From Vibrio hannami (lineage in GTDB: Bacteria > Pseudomonadota > Gammaproteobacteria > Enterobacterales > Vibrionaceae): a stretch of DNA of 64,000 nt. The notes below the pieces were generated by a model, which worked only from the letters and a program-made list of their open reading frames with translations, was not told where the DNA came from and did no database searches. The position numbers and the translations under genes are program-made. Shown here one piece after another: positions 29,149 to 38,754 of this stretch. Position 1 is the stretch's first letter; each line of letters opens with the position of its first letter. The stretch lies in the NCBI RefSeq assembly GCF_029589055.1, contig NZ_JARQZP010000007.1, positions 620,001 to 684,000 of the forward strand, read 5' to 3'.

Positions 29149-30573
29149 ATGTCGATGAAAACCAGCAACATCACCTTCCGCGACAGAATCAATGTGCAGA
29201 TGAAAGATGACTTTATGCGCCAGTCGGTAGCTAATGCGCAGGAGCGTATGTTTACCAATCGCCAGATTGCAGCAGACAAGCTGGGTAACTGGGAAGAGTG
29301 GCGCGAAATGGGGATGGATATCCGCAACCACGTCCTGGAAAATTTGGATTACTACCTAAAGCAGCTAAGTGACAATGTGGCTAAAAATGGAGGATATGTT
29401 TTCTTTGCTCAAACCGCTGAAGAAGCGACGGACTACATTGAGAAGATTGTTCAGCAGAAAAATGCCAAAAAAGTCGTTAAATCCAAATCTATGGTGACGG
29501 AAGAGATCGACCTGAACCGAGTAATTCAGCGTAATAATTGCGAAGTGGTAGAGACCGACCTCGGTGAATATATTCTTCAGGTTGACGACTGCGACCCACC
29601 ATCACACATCGTTGTTCCTGCTCTGCATAAAAACCGCACTCAGATCCGCGATGTCTTCCGCGACAAGATTGGATATCAGGGTGAGGATGATCCTGAAGAG
29701 ATGACTCGATTTGTGCGTGACTACATCCGCCATGATTTCCTCGAAGCAGATATTGGCATAACGGGCTGTAACTTTGCGGTGGCCGAGTCTGGAACCATTA
29801 GCCTGGTCACCAACGAAGGTAACGCACGACTTGCAACCAGCCTGCCGAAAACGCATATTGCAGTAATGGGAATGGAGCGTATTGTTCCTACCTTTGAAGA
29901 ACTAGATATCGTTATTAGTTTGCTTTGTCGAAGCGCCGTTGGCCTACCGTTAACTGGTTATGTTACTGCGCTTACGGGGCCACGAGAAGAAGGTCATTGT
30001 GATGGGCCAGAAGAGTTTCACCTGGTCATCGTTGATAACGGACGCTCGGACATTCTTGGTTCCGAGTTCAAAGATATTCTGCGCTGTGTCCGTTGTGCGG
30101 CATGTGTCAACACCTGCCCGGCATACAGGCATATTGGTGGTCAGTCGTACGGTTCTATCTATTCAGGGCCTATTGGTGCAGTACTTTCTCCACTACTTGG
30201 TGGATACGACGATTTTAAAGATCTGCCATATGCGTGTAGTTTATGCAGAGCTTGTCACGATGTTTGTCCGGTTAAGATTCCACTTTCTGATTTGTTGCTA
30301 AAGCACCGTGAAAAGATGGCTGAACAGTTTATTACTCCTGCGCTAGAGCGTATGACAGTAAGTGCGTTTAACGTCATAAATGCTCGACCAATGCTTTGGG
30401 ATACTACTGTAAAAATCGGCGCTAAAGTTGCGGGAAGCCTTATTAAAGATGGCCATATGCCTTTTAATTTGGGCGCAACAAAAGAGTGGACAGAAGCCCG
30501 GGATCTACCAGAGCCGGATGGCGAATCTTTCCGTAGTTGGTTTAAAAAACATCAGAAGAGCAAGGAGTCATAA
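29149..30573 (+). CDS. lutB: L-lactate utilization protein LutB (YkgF)
   Basis: A 474-residue protein. The N-terminal LUD domain includes [19 protein letters not shown] and [20 protein letters not shown]. It is followed by a ferredoxin-type region with two [4Fe-4S] sites, [19 protein letters not shown] near residue 312 and [19 protein letters not shown] near residue 363. The C-terminal part fits the LutB family. I use the ATG at 29149, preceded by GAGGGGA. The second ATG two codons later is an alternative. It forms the central electron-transfer subunit. Confidence 0.94.
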   Translation: MSMKTSNITFRDRINVQMKDDFMRQSVANAQERMFTNRQIAADKLGNWEEWREMGMDIRNHVLENLDYYLKQLSDNVAKNGGYVFFAQTAEEATDYIEKIVQQKNAKKVVKSKSMVTEEIDLNRVIQRNNCEVVETDLGEYILQVDDCDPPSHIVVPALHKNRTQIRDVFRDKIGYQGEDDPEEMTRFVRDYIRHDFLEADIGITGCNFAVAESGTISLVTNEGNARLATSLPKTHIAVMGMERIVPTFEELDIVISLLCRSAVGLPLTGYVTALTGPREEGHCDGPEEFHLVIVDNGRSDILGSEFKDILRCVRCAACVNTCPAYRHIGGQSYGSIYSGPIGAVLSPLLGGYDDFKDLPYACSLCRACHDVCPVKIPLSDLLLKHREKMAEQFITPALERMTVSAFNVINARPMLWDTTVKIGAKVAGSLIKDGHMPFNLGATKEWTEARDLPEPDGESFRSWFKKHQKSKES

Positions 30574-30575
30574 TT

Positions 30576-31355
30576 ATGTCGAATCAAGAGATTTTGGGTC
30601 ATAAGATAAATACGGCTTCTGAACGAATTATCAAGCGTGACGACTTTTTAGCTAACATCGCCCAAAAGCTTGGCAGAACGGACACTCCTCAAAGTGTTGA
30701 GCGACCGCCATTAAGGTATACATGCCACCATGATGTGATGGCAGAGTATACTCAAGATGAACTAAAACAGGCGTTAGTAGATTACACTCAGACTACGTTG
30801 GCATCTCAGGCAGTGGTTACCACTCAGGAAAACCTCTCTGTTACCTTACGTGAAGTTTGCGAAGCATACTGCCTGGCTGGTGAAGAAAAAGTTGGAAAGC
30901 TGGCAGATGTGCTTTTTTCTTCAGATGCACGACTGCAGGTGTTGTTAGATAGCGGGCAGATTGAGTCCGACTACTACCAGATAAGTTTATGGAACTCGCA
31001 TATTGATTATCAGGGTAATATTGATATCGCTGAGCGAGCGAAAGTAGGTGTCGTATATGCCGAACAAGCGTTAGCGGAATCTGGCACTATGGTTTTGTAT
31101 AGCCAGCCCGATCAGGGGAGAGCAGTTAGCCTTCTGCCTGAAGCATCAGTTTTTATAGTGGCAAAAAGTGCTTTAGTGCCACGTCTTTCTCAGGCGACAG
31201 CGGTGTTGCATCAAAAGGCGGCGGAAGGTGAACGTATGCCTTCATGCGTGAACTTTATATCAGGCCCAAGTTCAACCGCGGATATTGAGCTGATTAAAGT
31301 TGTAGGAGTTCACGGTCCTGTCTACGCTACTTATATTATTATTGATGATATTTAG
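30576..31355 (+). CDS. lutC: L-lactate utilization protein LutC (YkgG)
   Basis: A 259-residue LUD-domain protein, third subunit of the lactate oxidation system. The C-terminal half has VGVVYAEQALAESGTMVLYS near residue 155, then FISGPSSTADIELIKVVGVHGP near residue 225, the family signature. It begins two bases after the lutB stop, with AAGGAG upstream. The N-terminal third is variable, as is usual. A LysR regulator follows after 34 bases. Confidence 0.92.
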   Translation: MSNQEILGHKINTASERIIKRDDFLANIAQKLGRTDTPQSVERPPLRYTCHHDVMAEYTQDELKQALVDYTQTTLASQAVVTTQENLSVTLREVCEAYCLAGEEKVGKLADVLFSSDARLQVLLDSGQIESDYYQISLWNSHIDYQGNIDIAERAKVGVVYAEQALAESGTMVLYSQPDQGRAVSLLPEASVFIVAKSALVPRLSQATAVLHQKAAEGERMPSCVNFISGPSSTADIELIKVVGVHGPVYATYIIIDDI

Positions 31356-31388
31356 GCCAACAGACCCGAGACGAATTGAGTTGTATCT

Positions 31389-32293
31389 ATGCCCGATATT
31401 GATGATTTGGTGTTGTTCACCCAGGTAATAGAAAATGGTTCATTCAGCAAAGTTGCTGAGTTGAACGACATAAATAAATCTGTTGTCAGCAAACGAGTTA
31501 GCAAGCTAGAAAATACGCTTGGTGTACAGCTGATTTATCGTTCCACCCGAAACCTTTCTCCGACTGAAGCGGGAGAGGTGCTTTATAATCGCGCCAAAGA
31601 CATCAACGAGATAGCCGCTGCCGCATTTAACGCGATAGACGGCTACAATGAAGCGCTGTCGGGCCATATCCGAATGTCGGTTCCGACGATTTCTGGTGAT
31701 TTACTGTTAGCGGAAGCGGTATCCGATTTCTGCCAACAGCACCCGGGATTGACCATCGATATGTCAATGGACAACCGTTTTGTCGATTTAATTACGGATA
31801 ATTATGATCTGGTGATCCGAACTGGCTACCTCGAAGATTCCAGTCTAATTGCGCGCTATATTTTCAACTCGAGATGGGTGATATGTGGCTCTCCAGAGTA
31901 TATTGCGAAAAATAGCGAGCCACAAAAACCAAAGGATTTATTACGCCATAACTGTCTGGGCTATACCCACGAAAGCACAGGAACATACGACTGGCAATTT
32001 AAACGTAATAGCGACATCTTCACACTACGAGTAAGCGGTAACTTCAGCTCAGATAACTCGGCGGCGCTGCGCAAGGCAGCATTGGGGGGAACGGATTAGC
32101 TTACTTACCAACTTGTCTTGTGTATGAAGATCTTCAGGCGGGCAGGTTAAAAGAAGTGTTAGCTGGCCACGTAGGTAAAGAAGTCGGTATCTATGCGGTT
32201 TACCCTTACACACGGCAGCCAGCCAAACGAATTCAGATGCTTATTGAACACATCCGGAATCGTTATTTATCAATGAGTGAGTATTTTGGTTAA
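31389..32293 (+). pseudogene. LysR-family regulator, one frameshift
   Basis: A LysR regulator of about 301 residues if one missing G is restored. The N-terminal winged helix has FTQVIENGSFSKVAELNDI and NKSVVSKRVSKLENTLGVQL. The effector domain follows (HIRMSVPTISGDLLLAEAV). The frame breaks at a G6 run (32044-32051 region) and continues as GLAYLPTCLVYEDLQAGRL, the normal C-terminal segment, to the stop at 32293. It follows lutC by 34 bases on the same strand, so it may control lactate utilisation, although lut operons usually have GntR-type regulators. Likely intact in the organism. Confidence 0.72.
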
Positions 32294-32428
32294 GGGCTTC
32301 ATTTGCGAATCTTCACAGCTTCGAAAATCGAATAGAACTAATTAGTAGAAATAGCCTGTCAGAGCAAAGTATGTGGCTATTATCTACTGATAATATTTAC
32401 TCTGGAATGACAACTTTATGGAGTAAAT

Positions 32429-33707
32429 ATGCGTACGCTGCTGTTGATATGTAGCTTATTTTTTTATCCCGAATGCCTTAGCAGATAATTATTGTACCAA
32501 GCGAAACTCAGAGACAGGAATGGAGCTCATTGCTGAGGCAGATGGGTTAAACAAAGAGCTTGCTGCTCAATATAACGGCATTCTGAATTCGACCACATAT
32601 AAGGCTCTGCTTTCCCGAAAGTATTCTGGTGTTGACGGTACCGAGCTATGGGAAATGCAGCGGAGTAAGTTTGTGGATCATGCTTATTTAGTGGCAGAGG
32701 CTCTTATTTCAGTCGCGGAGTTAAAAACGCAAACACCAGTTTTAATAAAGAAGATGGATAAAGCTAGGCGACTGTGGGATAGATTAGCAGAGTACTGTTA
32801 TGATGAGGGAAGGTATAAAAACTACGATGAATCAAAGGCTAACGCCAAGCTTATCTCTCAGGCTATTGAAGGGGTAAAAGGGCTAGAGAAGCAACTGGAA
32901 AAAGTGAACCAGCAACTACAATACGAACAATTAGGGATTCGTAGTACCTCATATTACAGCATGGACTGGGGTCACAACCCTGTATATGTTGCTGATCTAG
33001 GCAGCGGTTGGAAAGAGCTTAAAGGCTACATTCACTATCAAGTTGATATATCTGCGTGCGAAGAGTTAGATTTCGTTCCAGTCAGATTGCTTACCAGTAA
33101 GCTCTCCTATAAAGCAGTACCAGGAACACACACCTTAACATCTATAACTCCCTCAATTTCTGGCGCATACAAAAATGATACGGGGAAGGGATCCAGGCAT
33201 CAGTATAGGGGAGACACTTATGTCGTTCCTTCTGAGATAAATCAGCAAAGGACGATGCAAATCGTAGACAAAGTCTTTTTGATTGAAGTTGAAGAGTGCT
33301 TTTGGGGCATCGATCATTTTAGTGCAGAGAACGGCCTCAGATTTACCATGTCAATGAATGATCAGAGCTATGTGATTGCTTCCGGAAAGTTATTTGATGA
33401 AAACTCGCAACTTCCAGGTGGAATGCAAAACGTCGAAGAATTAGTAGAGTTGCATACAAAAGAAGGCGGCTACTTAATGGCCGCTTCCTCACTTCGCTTA
33501 TTAACTAAAGAAGAGCTTCAGGGCTACAGTGCCAGCGAATTGCGTTTGATTCGTAATGAAATTTTTGCCAGGCATGGGTATATATTTAAATCTAAAGATC
33601 TTTCTTCCTATTTCTCGACTAAGTCTTGGTATAGCCCGAACACCACAGATGTCACTTTGTCTACTATAGAAACTAAAAACGTGAAACTGATTAAGTCTTT
33701 GGAGTGA
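32429..33707 (+). CDS. Exported YARHG-domain protein (start obscured by a one-base shift)
   Basis: A protein of about 425 residues, of unknown function. The C-terminal YARHG domain is clear (LRLIRNEIFARHGYIFKSKD and SWYSPN, last 60 residues). The middle has helical, charged segments (residues about 60-140) and then a beta-rich region. The mature frame begins upstream of the ATG at 32520. If the T7 run at 32459-32465 is read as T6, the ATG at 32429 gives a signal peptide (MRTLLLICSLFFIPNALA) with a clean AxA site before DNYC. So the protein is probably secreted or periplasmic. First gene of a three-gene block with two more exported proteins. Confidence 0.7.
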
Positions 33708-33796
33708 GCTAAGGGATTAAAATTTAAGCACTCCTAAAATTGTCATATCATCAAAAGAATGAGTTTGACTAAGTCAAAAAACAAGGAAGTCTAACA

Positions 33797-34861
33797 ATGA
33801 CAGTAAATAATAACAGGCGAAGGTTAGTGGCTGCTGTTTCTGCAGGTGCAATGCTGTTTCCGTTCTCACGAATGGTAAAAGCGAGCTCTGCAGATGATCT
33901 TCCAGCCTGTGAGTCTGGAGAGTTTATCAGAAACGGTTGGTATGCAGAGTGGAATACACTTTATATTGAAGTGTCGGATACCAAGGACCCGAAATATCAA
34001 AAGCATACTAAAGATACCCTGAAGATCAGGCCGAAATCTCAACTTCAAACTCTTTCCGATGCGTTACCTATATTCAATCTAAAAGCTGAGTTTACGGTTA
34101 ATTTCGAGCTGGTTGCCGAGGCTATACCTCATCACATTATTTTTAACGATACTTATTATGAGGTTGTCTCTCAGGACGACGTTAGATCTTATAAGAAAGT
34201 TGTTGGGCCGGATAAATACGAAGATGCCAATATCCAGATTGAGTTAAGCCGAGGCAACACTGTTCATAAAATGAAGCTAACCAGTGGAGACTGGGGAACG
34301 GATGCCTTCTTAATCTTGTCTGAAAGTGCGGCAACCAGGCTGTTTGAATATGGAAATCAGAAGGTAAATATCACTTTGCTTATTGATAATAAAGCTGTGA
34401 TATCTCGCCAATACGATGTCAACGGAATGATGTCGGCCTATTCAATGGCGAAAAAAGCCCATGACAAAGAAACAGCTAGAGCAGATGCTGGTAAATGTGA
34501 TTCGGGAGGTTGTTTCTTAACAACCGCTGCGTGTGAAAACCTTGGCCTGTCCGATGATTGCTGGGAACTAGAAACGCTGAGAAGCTTCCGGGATGAATAC
34601 ATGATGAGTATCGAATCAAGAAAGCAACAGGTAAAGGAGTATTATCAGGTTGCTCCTGATATCGTAACAGGCCTAAACCAAGCTAATGATTCTAGAAGCT
34701 TATATTTGGCAATGTACTGGCGTTATATCCTGCCTTCGGCATTACTTATAAAACTGGGTATGAAAAAGCGGGCCCACCGCAAATACATGGAACTGCTCCA
34801 GTGGGCTAAGTCACATTCAAATCGTAATATGGATAGCTGTAGTCAAGGAGCGATATCGTGA
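33797..34861 (+). CDS. Exported protein with CFI-box-like C-terminal motif
   Basis: A 354-residue protein without a known catalytic domain. The N-terminus NNNRRRLVAAVSAGAMLFP is a Tat-like or Sec signal segment. Residues about 90-220 appear beta-rich. Near residue 240 there is GGCFLTTAACENLGLSDDC followed by LETLRSFRDEYM. This resembles the CFI-box motif (CFIATAA...LRxFRD) found in exported proteins. The role of that motif is unknown. The next gene starts inside its stop (ATGA-type overlap), so the two are co-translated. Possible exported partner of the YARHG protein. Confidence 0.65.
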   Translation: MTVNNNRRRLVAAVSAGAMLFPFSRMVKASSADDLPACESGEFIRNGWYAEWNTLYIEVSDTKDPKYQKHTKDTLKIRPKSQLQTLSDALPIFNLKAEFTVNFELVAEAIPHHIIFNDTYYEVVSQDDVRSYKKVVGPDKYEDANIQIELSRGNTVHKMKLTSGDWGTDAFLILSESAATRLFEYGNQKVNITLLIDNKAVISRQYDVNGMMSAYSMAKKAHDKETARADAGKCDSGGCFLTTAACENLGLSDDCWELETLRSFRDEYMMSIESRKQQVKEYYQVAPDIVTGLNQANDSRSLYLAMYWRYILPSALLIKLGMKKRAHRKYMELLQWAKSHSNRNMDSCSQGAIS

Positions 34862-35691
34862 AAAGAGCCATTCTGACATTAGCCATCACGTCACTTAGTT
34901 TTTCTGCTTTCTCTTCAGATGAGAAGATATCCGTCTCCAAGTGGAAAGGAACTGAGGCTGTTACCAGCTCAATAAAAACTGTAGAAGGCGTTAAGCACGA
35001 ACAAAAATTGTTTACCGCTATTTTGAATATCGACTCAATTAATGCGGGTCTTGATAATGCAAATGGTTCGTTTCCAAAAGTGTACCTCTATTTCACGGGT
35101 GAAAGACATGGCGCTTACACTCAGCCTCTTGATGCATGCAACCACTCCGAATTCATAGCCAATAACGGGCACTATAGTGTAAGAGAGAAATGGAACATAG
35201 GCGGCACAGAAATAGGAATGTACACAGAGTGTTATTACTCAAAACAGAACCTAACCTGGGTTGCGGCTGGAACACCGTTGACCAAAGATGGAGAAGCCTA
35301 TCTCTATAAGTTGTTTAAAGAATCTAGCGTGCCGATTGGTGTAAAAAGAAATGATCATCAATGGATGGAAGCCAGTGCATCGGGCTTTTCGAAAGCCTGG
35401 GCATCAAGAGTTGCAGAGCTGACTAAAATTGCAGAAAAAGGAAACTCAGGCGCTATGTTTGCTTTGGGATATGGCTATTTCAACGTTGAAAAGAAGGATA
35501 AAAAGGCGTTCCCCTGGCTATTAAAAGCTGCCCGAGCGGGTGTTATGGTTGGACAGGAGTGGGTGGGGCACATGTACCTAAATGGATTAGGTGTCGCTCA
35601 AGACAAACCCAATGCCGCCTACTGGTTTCAAAAAGCATCAGAGCAAGGCAGCGAGTTTGCTAAAAAGCAGCTGGTGGAGTTGGCGAAGTAA
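34858..35691 (+). CDS. Exported Sel1-repeat protein
   Basis: A 277-residue protein with a signal peptide (MKRAILTLAITSLSFSAFS, cleaved near residue 19). The N-terminal part (residues 20-170) matches nothing I recognise. The C-terminal part has two Sel1-type helical repeats, GNSGAMFALGYGYFNVEKKD and GQEWVGHMYLNGLGVAQDK, then AAYWFQKASEQGS. Sel1 repeats usually mediate protein contacts in the periplasm or at the surface. It overlaps the upstream gene by four bases and closes the three-gene exported-protein block. Confidence 0.75.
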   Translation: MKRAILTLAITSLSFSAFSSDEKISVSKWKGTEAVTSSIKTVEGVKHEQKLFTAILNIDSINAGLDNANGSFPKVYLYFTGERHGAYTQPLDACNHSEFIANNGHYSVREKWNIGGTEIGMYTECYYSKQNLTWVAAGTPLTKDGEAYLYKLFKESSVPIGVKRNDHQWMEASASGFSKAWASRVAELTKIAEKGNSGAMFALGYGYFNVEKKDKKAFPWLLKAARAGVMVGQEWVGHMYLNGLGVAQDKPNAAYWFQKASEQGSEFAKKQLVELAK

Positions 35692-35733
35692 TACGTCACC
35701 ACTCACCAACCAATAGCCGATCTTTTGAACTCG

Positions 35734-35755
35734 TCCCCACGGTCCCCCGTGGGGA
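35734..35755. repeat. REP-like palindrome
   Basis: Perfect nine-base arms TCCCCACGG and CCGTGGGGA with a four-base loop. The flanks (AACTCG before, ATGTATA after) resemble widespread intergenic REP-type hairpins of gammaproteobacteria. Confidence 0.6.
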
Positions 35756-35854
35756 TGTATATCAGATTCAAAGCTATGGGTCGATATAAACTCCGAAATT
35801 GATTTAACTCTATGTTTTTATGGATTTTTCGTGGGTGGTTTTACTCGCAGTATG

Positions 35855-35889
35855 CATTACCACGCGGAGCGTGGGAACGAGAGGTAATG
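35855..35889. repeat. REP-like nested palindrome
   Basis: CCACGC-GGA-GCGTGG is nested inside CATTACC...GGTAATG. GGAACGAG follows the inner arm. This is the well-known style of intergenic palindrome (CTCGTTCCCACGC...GCGTGG) found in many copies in some marine genomes. Confidence 0.6.
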
Positions 35890-35917
35890 AAAGTGAGTGT
35901 GTAGAATTCTTACTGTA

Positions 35918-37621
35918 CTACCACTCACCAACCAATAACCGATTCTTCACTCCCTGAATCTGAAGTCCCATCGCTTCGAATACCTCCTCAAACTCGTAAC
36001 ATTGAGGAGGAACGTTTGGAAGCGAGAGGGATGCCTCGGTGAAAAAGCGCTGTCGATGAGCGTCGTTTTCTCCCCATGCCAGTTGCCACCAGTCGAGAAT
36101 TCTGTGTTTCGACTCTACGAGCCTAGGCTTACTCGGAAGCCTGTCTTTTTTGTTGAGATTTTCGGTCTTAGTGGTTGGTAATAGGTTCCACTTGTCGTTA
36201 TTGGGCCAGTACGCAAATGGTAAACAATGGTCGACATGAAAGGTGTTGTTTAGTTTGGTGTTGCTCCATGCACTGGTTAATGCTGTTTTATTATCTCTTA
36301 GTTCATGTACACGATTACGAACTTCACTTGTATCATGGTCTTTTTCTAACCAAACCAGACAGTTGTGATAGGTCTGTAGAGAAATATTGTTGTCTTGATT
36401 CAGCTTGAACCTCTGCATCTGCATAATCCACTGATTGACGACCAATGGTTCAATCCAGGAGTTATACAACCTAAAGCATTCCCACAAGCTTTCATTTAGA
36501 ACAAAAGAGCCGTAGCTTTCAAAAAACGAGTTATCCAGATAGATACTTGATTGCATCTTTCTTCGCCTGGTCGGCGATACGGTAGAGAATTCCTGTTGAT
36601 TATCGGAGAGTGATCCAGTGTAGATATACTTTATCGGACCATCTTTCATTGCCTTAACAGAAGCCTGAATCGTCTTTTGAATTGCTGTCGCATCTTCCCC
36701 TGCAAACAAGCTCCCTACTGAAAGATCGTCTGCTGAGAGGTGCTTAATTTTCTCCCAACCATCAGGAGTTATAAAGGTGAGTCCTTTGGTGGTATTGCTG
36801 TTCTGCTGAATGTTACCCACATCGATCAGGCGCTTGTATGCTTTAATCCAATAAAGTGCTACCAGGCCCAAAGGGATAGCAACCTCACCATTACTTCTGT
36901 CGATAACACAACCTGGGTGTGCATCCGCGATGCGCAAGAGAACACGTAGCAGAGCGAGCTTATACGTTGAGCTCTTACTATCGTTGACTATGATATGGCG
37001 AACTTTATTCAGATCTCCCGAGCCATCATCCGGAAGTGTCATCACAACCGTTTGCCAGGAAACCTCATTGCGGTTTAGAGAGTCGCTAGAGTCAGAAATG
37101 TCCCGAACTAAAAGAGCGGTATCTTTTGCGAGCCGTTCTAACTCTTCAACGGTAACTTTATACCCGATACGCTCATCATCAAACTTGCCATGACGCAGTG
37201 TGATAATGAGTCTGCCGTTTGACGCCAGTAAGTTGGATAGTTTGCGAAATGCTCTGCTTCTATGAGTCTGTGCCAGGTGCATCCATACGGCACTAACCAG
37301 AATTATATCGAACCTGATACCTAGCTCTTCGATCTTCTTGAGGGCAGGTAATTCATCGGCTATCCATGTAACGCGATCTCCAGTCAGTTCCTTTCCAAGC
37401 TTTAGCATTGGTTCCGATGGTTCAAGGGCAATAACATCTGCCCCTTTCTCAGACATCCATTTCGCATCACGGCCTGTGCCAGCACCCACGTCCAGTACGG
37501 TATCTCCAGCCTCTGGCCAGAACTTTTCCCACGACGAATGGGCCGACTCAAAAGAAACGGAATTATATTGCTGCGCTAATTGCTGAGCATTTTTATCGTA
37601 AAAAGAAGATGTTGCGGACAT
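35918..37621 (-). CDS. Fusion of a class I SAM methyltransferase and an HNH nuclease domain
   Basis: A 567-residue cytoplasmic protein with three parts. Residues about 1-160 are a type-11-like Rossmann methyltransferase (VLDVGAGTGRDAKWMSEKGADVIALEPS, then FDIILVSAVWMHL). Residues about 200-430 are a helical region I do not recognise. Residues about 440-510 are an HNH-type nuclease domain: HVDHCLPFAYW supplies the first metal and general-base His, then NKWNLLPTTKTENLNKKDRLP. No DPPY or NPPY motif is seen, so it is not a standard DNA amino-methyltransferase. Fusion of a small-molecule or nucleic-acid methylase to a nuclease suggests restriction or defence, but that is inference. Transcribed alone. 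Confidence 0.75.
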   Translation of the reverse strand: MSATSSFYDKNAQQLAQQYNSVSFESAHSSWEKFWPEAGDTVLDVGAGTGRDAKWMSEKGADVIALEPSEPMLKLGKELTGDRVTWIADELPALKKIEELGIRFDIILVSAVWMHLAQTHRSRAFRKLSNLLASNGRLIITLRHGKFDDERIGYKVTVEELERLAKDTALLVRDISDSSDSLNRNEVSWQTVVMTLPDDGSGDLNKVRHIIVNDSKSSTYKLALLRVLLRIADAHPGCVIDRSNGEVAIPLGLVALYWIKAYKRLIDVGNIQQNSNTTKGLTFITPDGWEKIKHLSADDLSVGSLFAGEDATAIQKTIQASVKAMKDGPIKYIYTGSLSDNQQEFSTVSPTRRRKMQSSIYLDNSFFESYGSFVLNESLWECFRLYNSWIEPLVVNQWIMQMQRFKLNQDNNISLQTYHNCLVWLEKDHDTSEVRNRVHELRDNKTALTSAWSNTKLNNTFHVDHCLPFAYWPNNDKWNLLPTTKTENLNKKDRLPSKPRLVESKHRILDWWQLAWGENDAHRQRFFTEASLSLPNVPPQCYEFEEVFEAMGLQIQGVKNRLLVGEW

Positions 37622-37705
37622 AACCTAAACCATATACCAGACAGTTCAATGATATATGGGATTGTGTAATAAGGCGATAAGATACATCACATTATGTTTG
37701 GTAGG

Positions 37706-38185
37706 TTATTCAATCACATACTTCTGCCAGTGCAGTAATCTTTTCAGCTTCACCTGATGATCTTCAAATCCACAACTTGTATAAAGCTTCTGTGCCGAAT
37801 GATTATTGTCATCGACTTCTAAAGTGATTTTCAGGTAGTCGTTTTCTCTGCTAAAAGTCTCAACGCCTTTTAACAGTACTTTTCCGTACCCCTTGCCTCG
37901 GTATTGTCCTGAGATCATAAAGTCGTGGATATTGAGTACCTTCTTGCAACGATATGATGAAAATGACTCCAGACATACGGCAAAGCCGACAGGTTTGTTG
38001 CCTTGATAGGCGATAAAGCCAATGAAGTAGGGGAGCTGGCAGAGTTCCTCTACAATGTTTTCCTTAATACTTGCCTTCGCGTTGGAGCTGTATTCGATAA
38101 ACAGCTTTTGCATATCTGCTTGTTGTTGCGAACTTTCTATATCCAACCGGACTATCTTTGGTATCTCTGTGCTAACTTCTGACAT
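37706..38185 (-). CDS. GNAT N-acetyltransferase
   Basis: A 159-residue single-domain acetyltransferase. The acetyl-CoA loop ISGQYRGKGYGKVLLKGVE lies near residue 90 and LEVDDNNHSAQKLYTSCGFE near residue 123, as in streptothricin/ribosomal-type GNATs. Substrate unknown. It is the most downstream member of a minus-strand run of five small genes with very short gaps (9 bases to the next). Possible roles are antibiotic, polyamine or toxin modification. Confidence 0.82.
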   Translation of the reverse strand: MSEVSTEIPKIVRLDIESSQQQADMQKLFIEYSSNAKASIKENIVEELCQLPYFIGFIAYQGNKPVGFAVCLESFSSYRCKKVLNIHDFMISGQYRGKGYGKVLLKGVETFSRENDYLKITLEVDDNNHSAQKLYTSCGFEDHQVKLKRLLHWQKYVIE

Positions 38186-38194
38186 TGGTATTCT

Positions 38195-38731
38195 CTAAAA
38201 TTGATTGGGTGAGAGACAGTTATCTCGTTGTATCGACATAGTAATTAAATCATCACTGTCATACAGTCTGACGGCTGCAGGGCGCATGCCGAGCTTCTCC
38301 AGTAGTCTTGCAGATGGGAGGTTATCTGTTACTGCCACACCATAGATCTCGTTCTGATTTGTTTCTCTAAATGTAAATTCAAGAGCTACTTTGGCGGCTT
38401 CAAAAGCATAACCTTTGCTTTGATACTCAGGCAGCAGACCATAGCGGATATCATCCAGTCCATTGTCAGGGATGGTCTCTACCCCTGCATATCCAATCTT
38501 TGTGTTTGGCGCGTCAGCCAGTGAAACAATAAACGTCCCATACCCTTTGCCCCAGTGAGCGACTTTTTCCTGTAGATAATTTGCGATGTACTCTTCACTA
38601 AATGGTTTACCACCGGGAAGGTATTTTGTGACTTCCGGGCTTGTTAGCAGCGCTTTGTAGATATCTAAATCGGTTTTCACGACGGGTGTTAGGATGAGTC
38701 GTTTGGTTTTGATTTTTGGTTGCTTCCTCAT
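38195..38731 (-). CDS. GNAT N-acetyltransferase (RimJ/RimL type)
   Basis: A 178-residue acetyltransferase with KTKRLILTPVVKTDLDIYKA at the start, a family signature. The acetyl-CoA loop is LLPEYQSKGYAFEAAKVAL near residue 108, and GVAVTDNLPSARLLEKLGM near residue 138. The target is unknown; the group acetylates ribosomal-protein N-termini, antibiotics or small amines. Fourth gene of the same minus-strand run. Confidence 0.82.
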   Translation of the reverse strand: MRKQPKIKTKRLILTPVVKTDLDIYKALLTSPEVTKYLPGGKPFSEEYIANYLQEKVAHWGKGYGTFIVSLADAPNTKIGYAGVETIPDNGLDDIRYGLLPEYQSKGYAFEAAKVALEFTFRETNQNEIYGVAVTDNLPSARLLEKLGMRPAAVRLYDSDDLITMSIQRDNCLSPNQF

Positions 38732-38754
38732 AAGTTCTTATCCGTCTATGGTGG

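Larger units (their letters stand above)
35699..35944. repeat. 24-bp direct repeat, 222 bp apart, copying the 3' end of the adjacent gene
   Basis: CCACTCACCAACCAATAGCC at 35699 recurs as CCACTCACCAACCAATAACC at 35921, matching over 24 bases with two differences. The second copy is the 3' end of the methyltransferase-HNH gene (encoding RLLVGEW and the stop on the minus strand). The first copy lies just after the Sel1 gene. The segment between holds two palindromic elements and no gene. This looks like the footprint of an insertion or tail duplication. Confidence 0.6.

Noticed and set aside
35918..37621. The methyltransferase-HNH gene as a classical restriction-modification enzyme
   Set aside because: No DPPY/NPPY or cytosine-methylase motif is seen; the methylase is of the small-molecule type-11 class.
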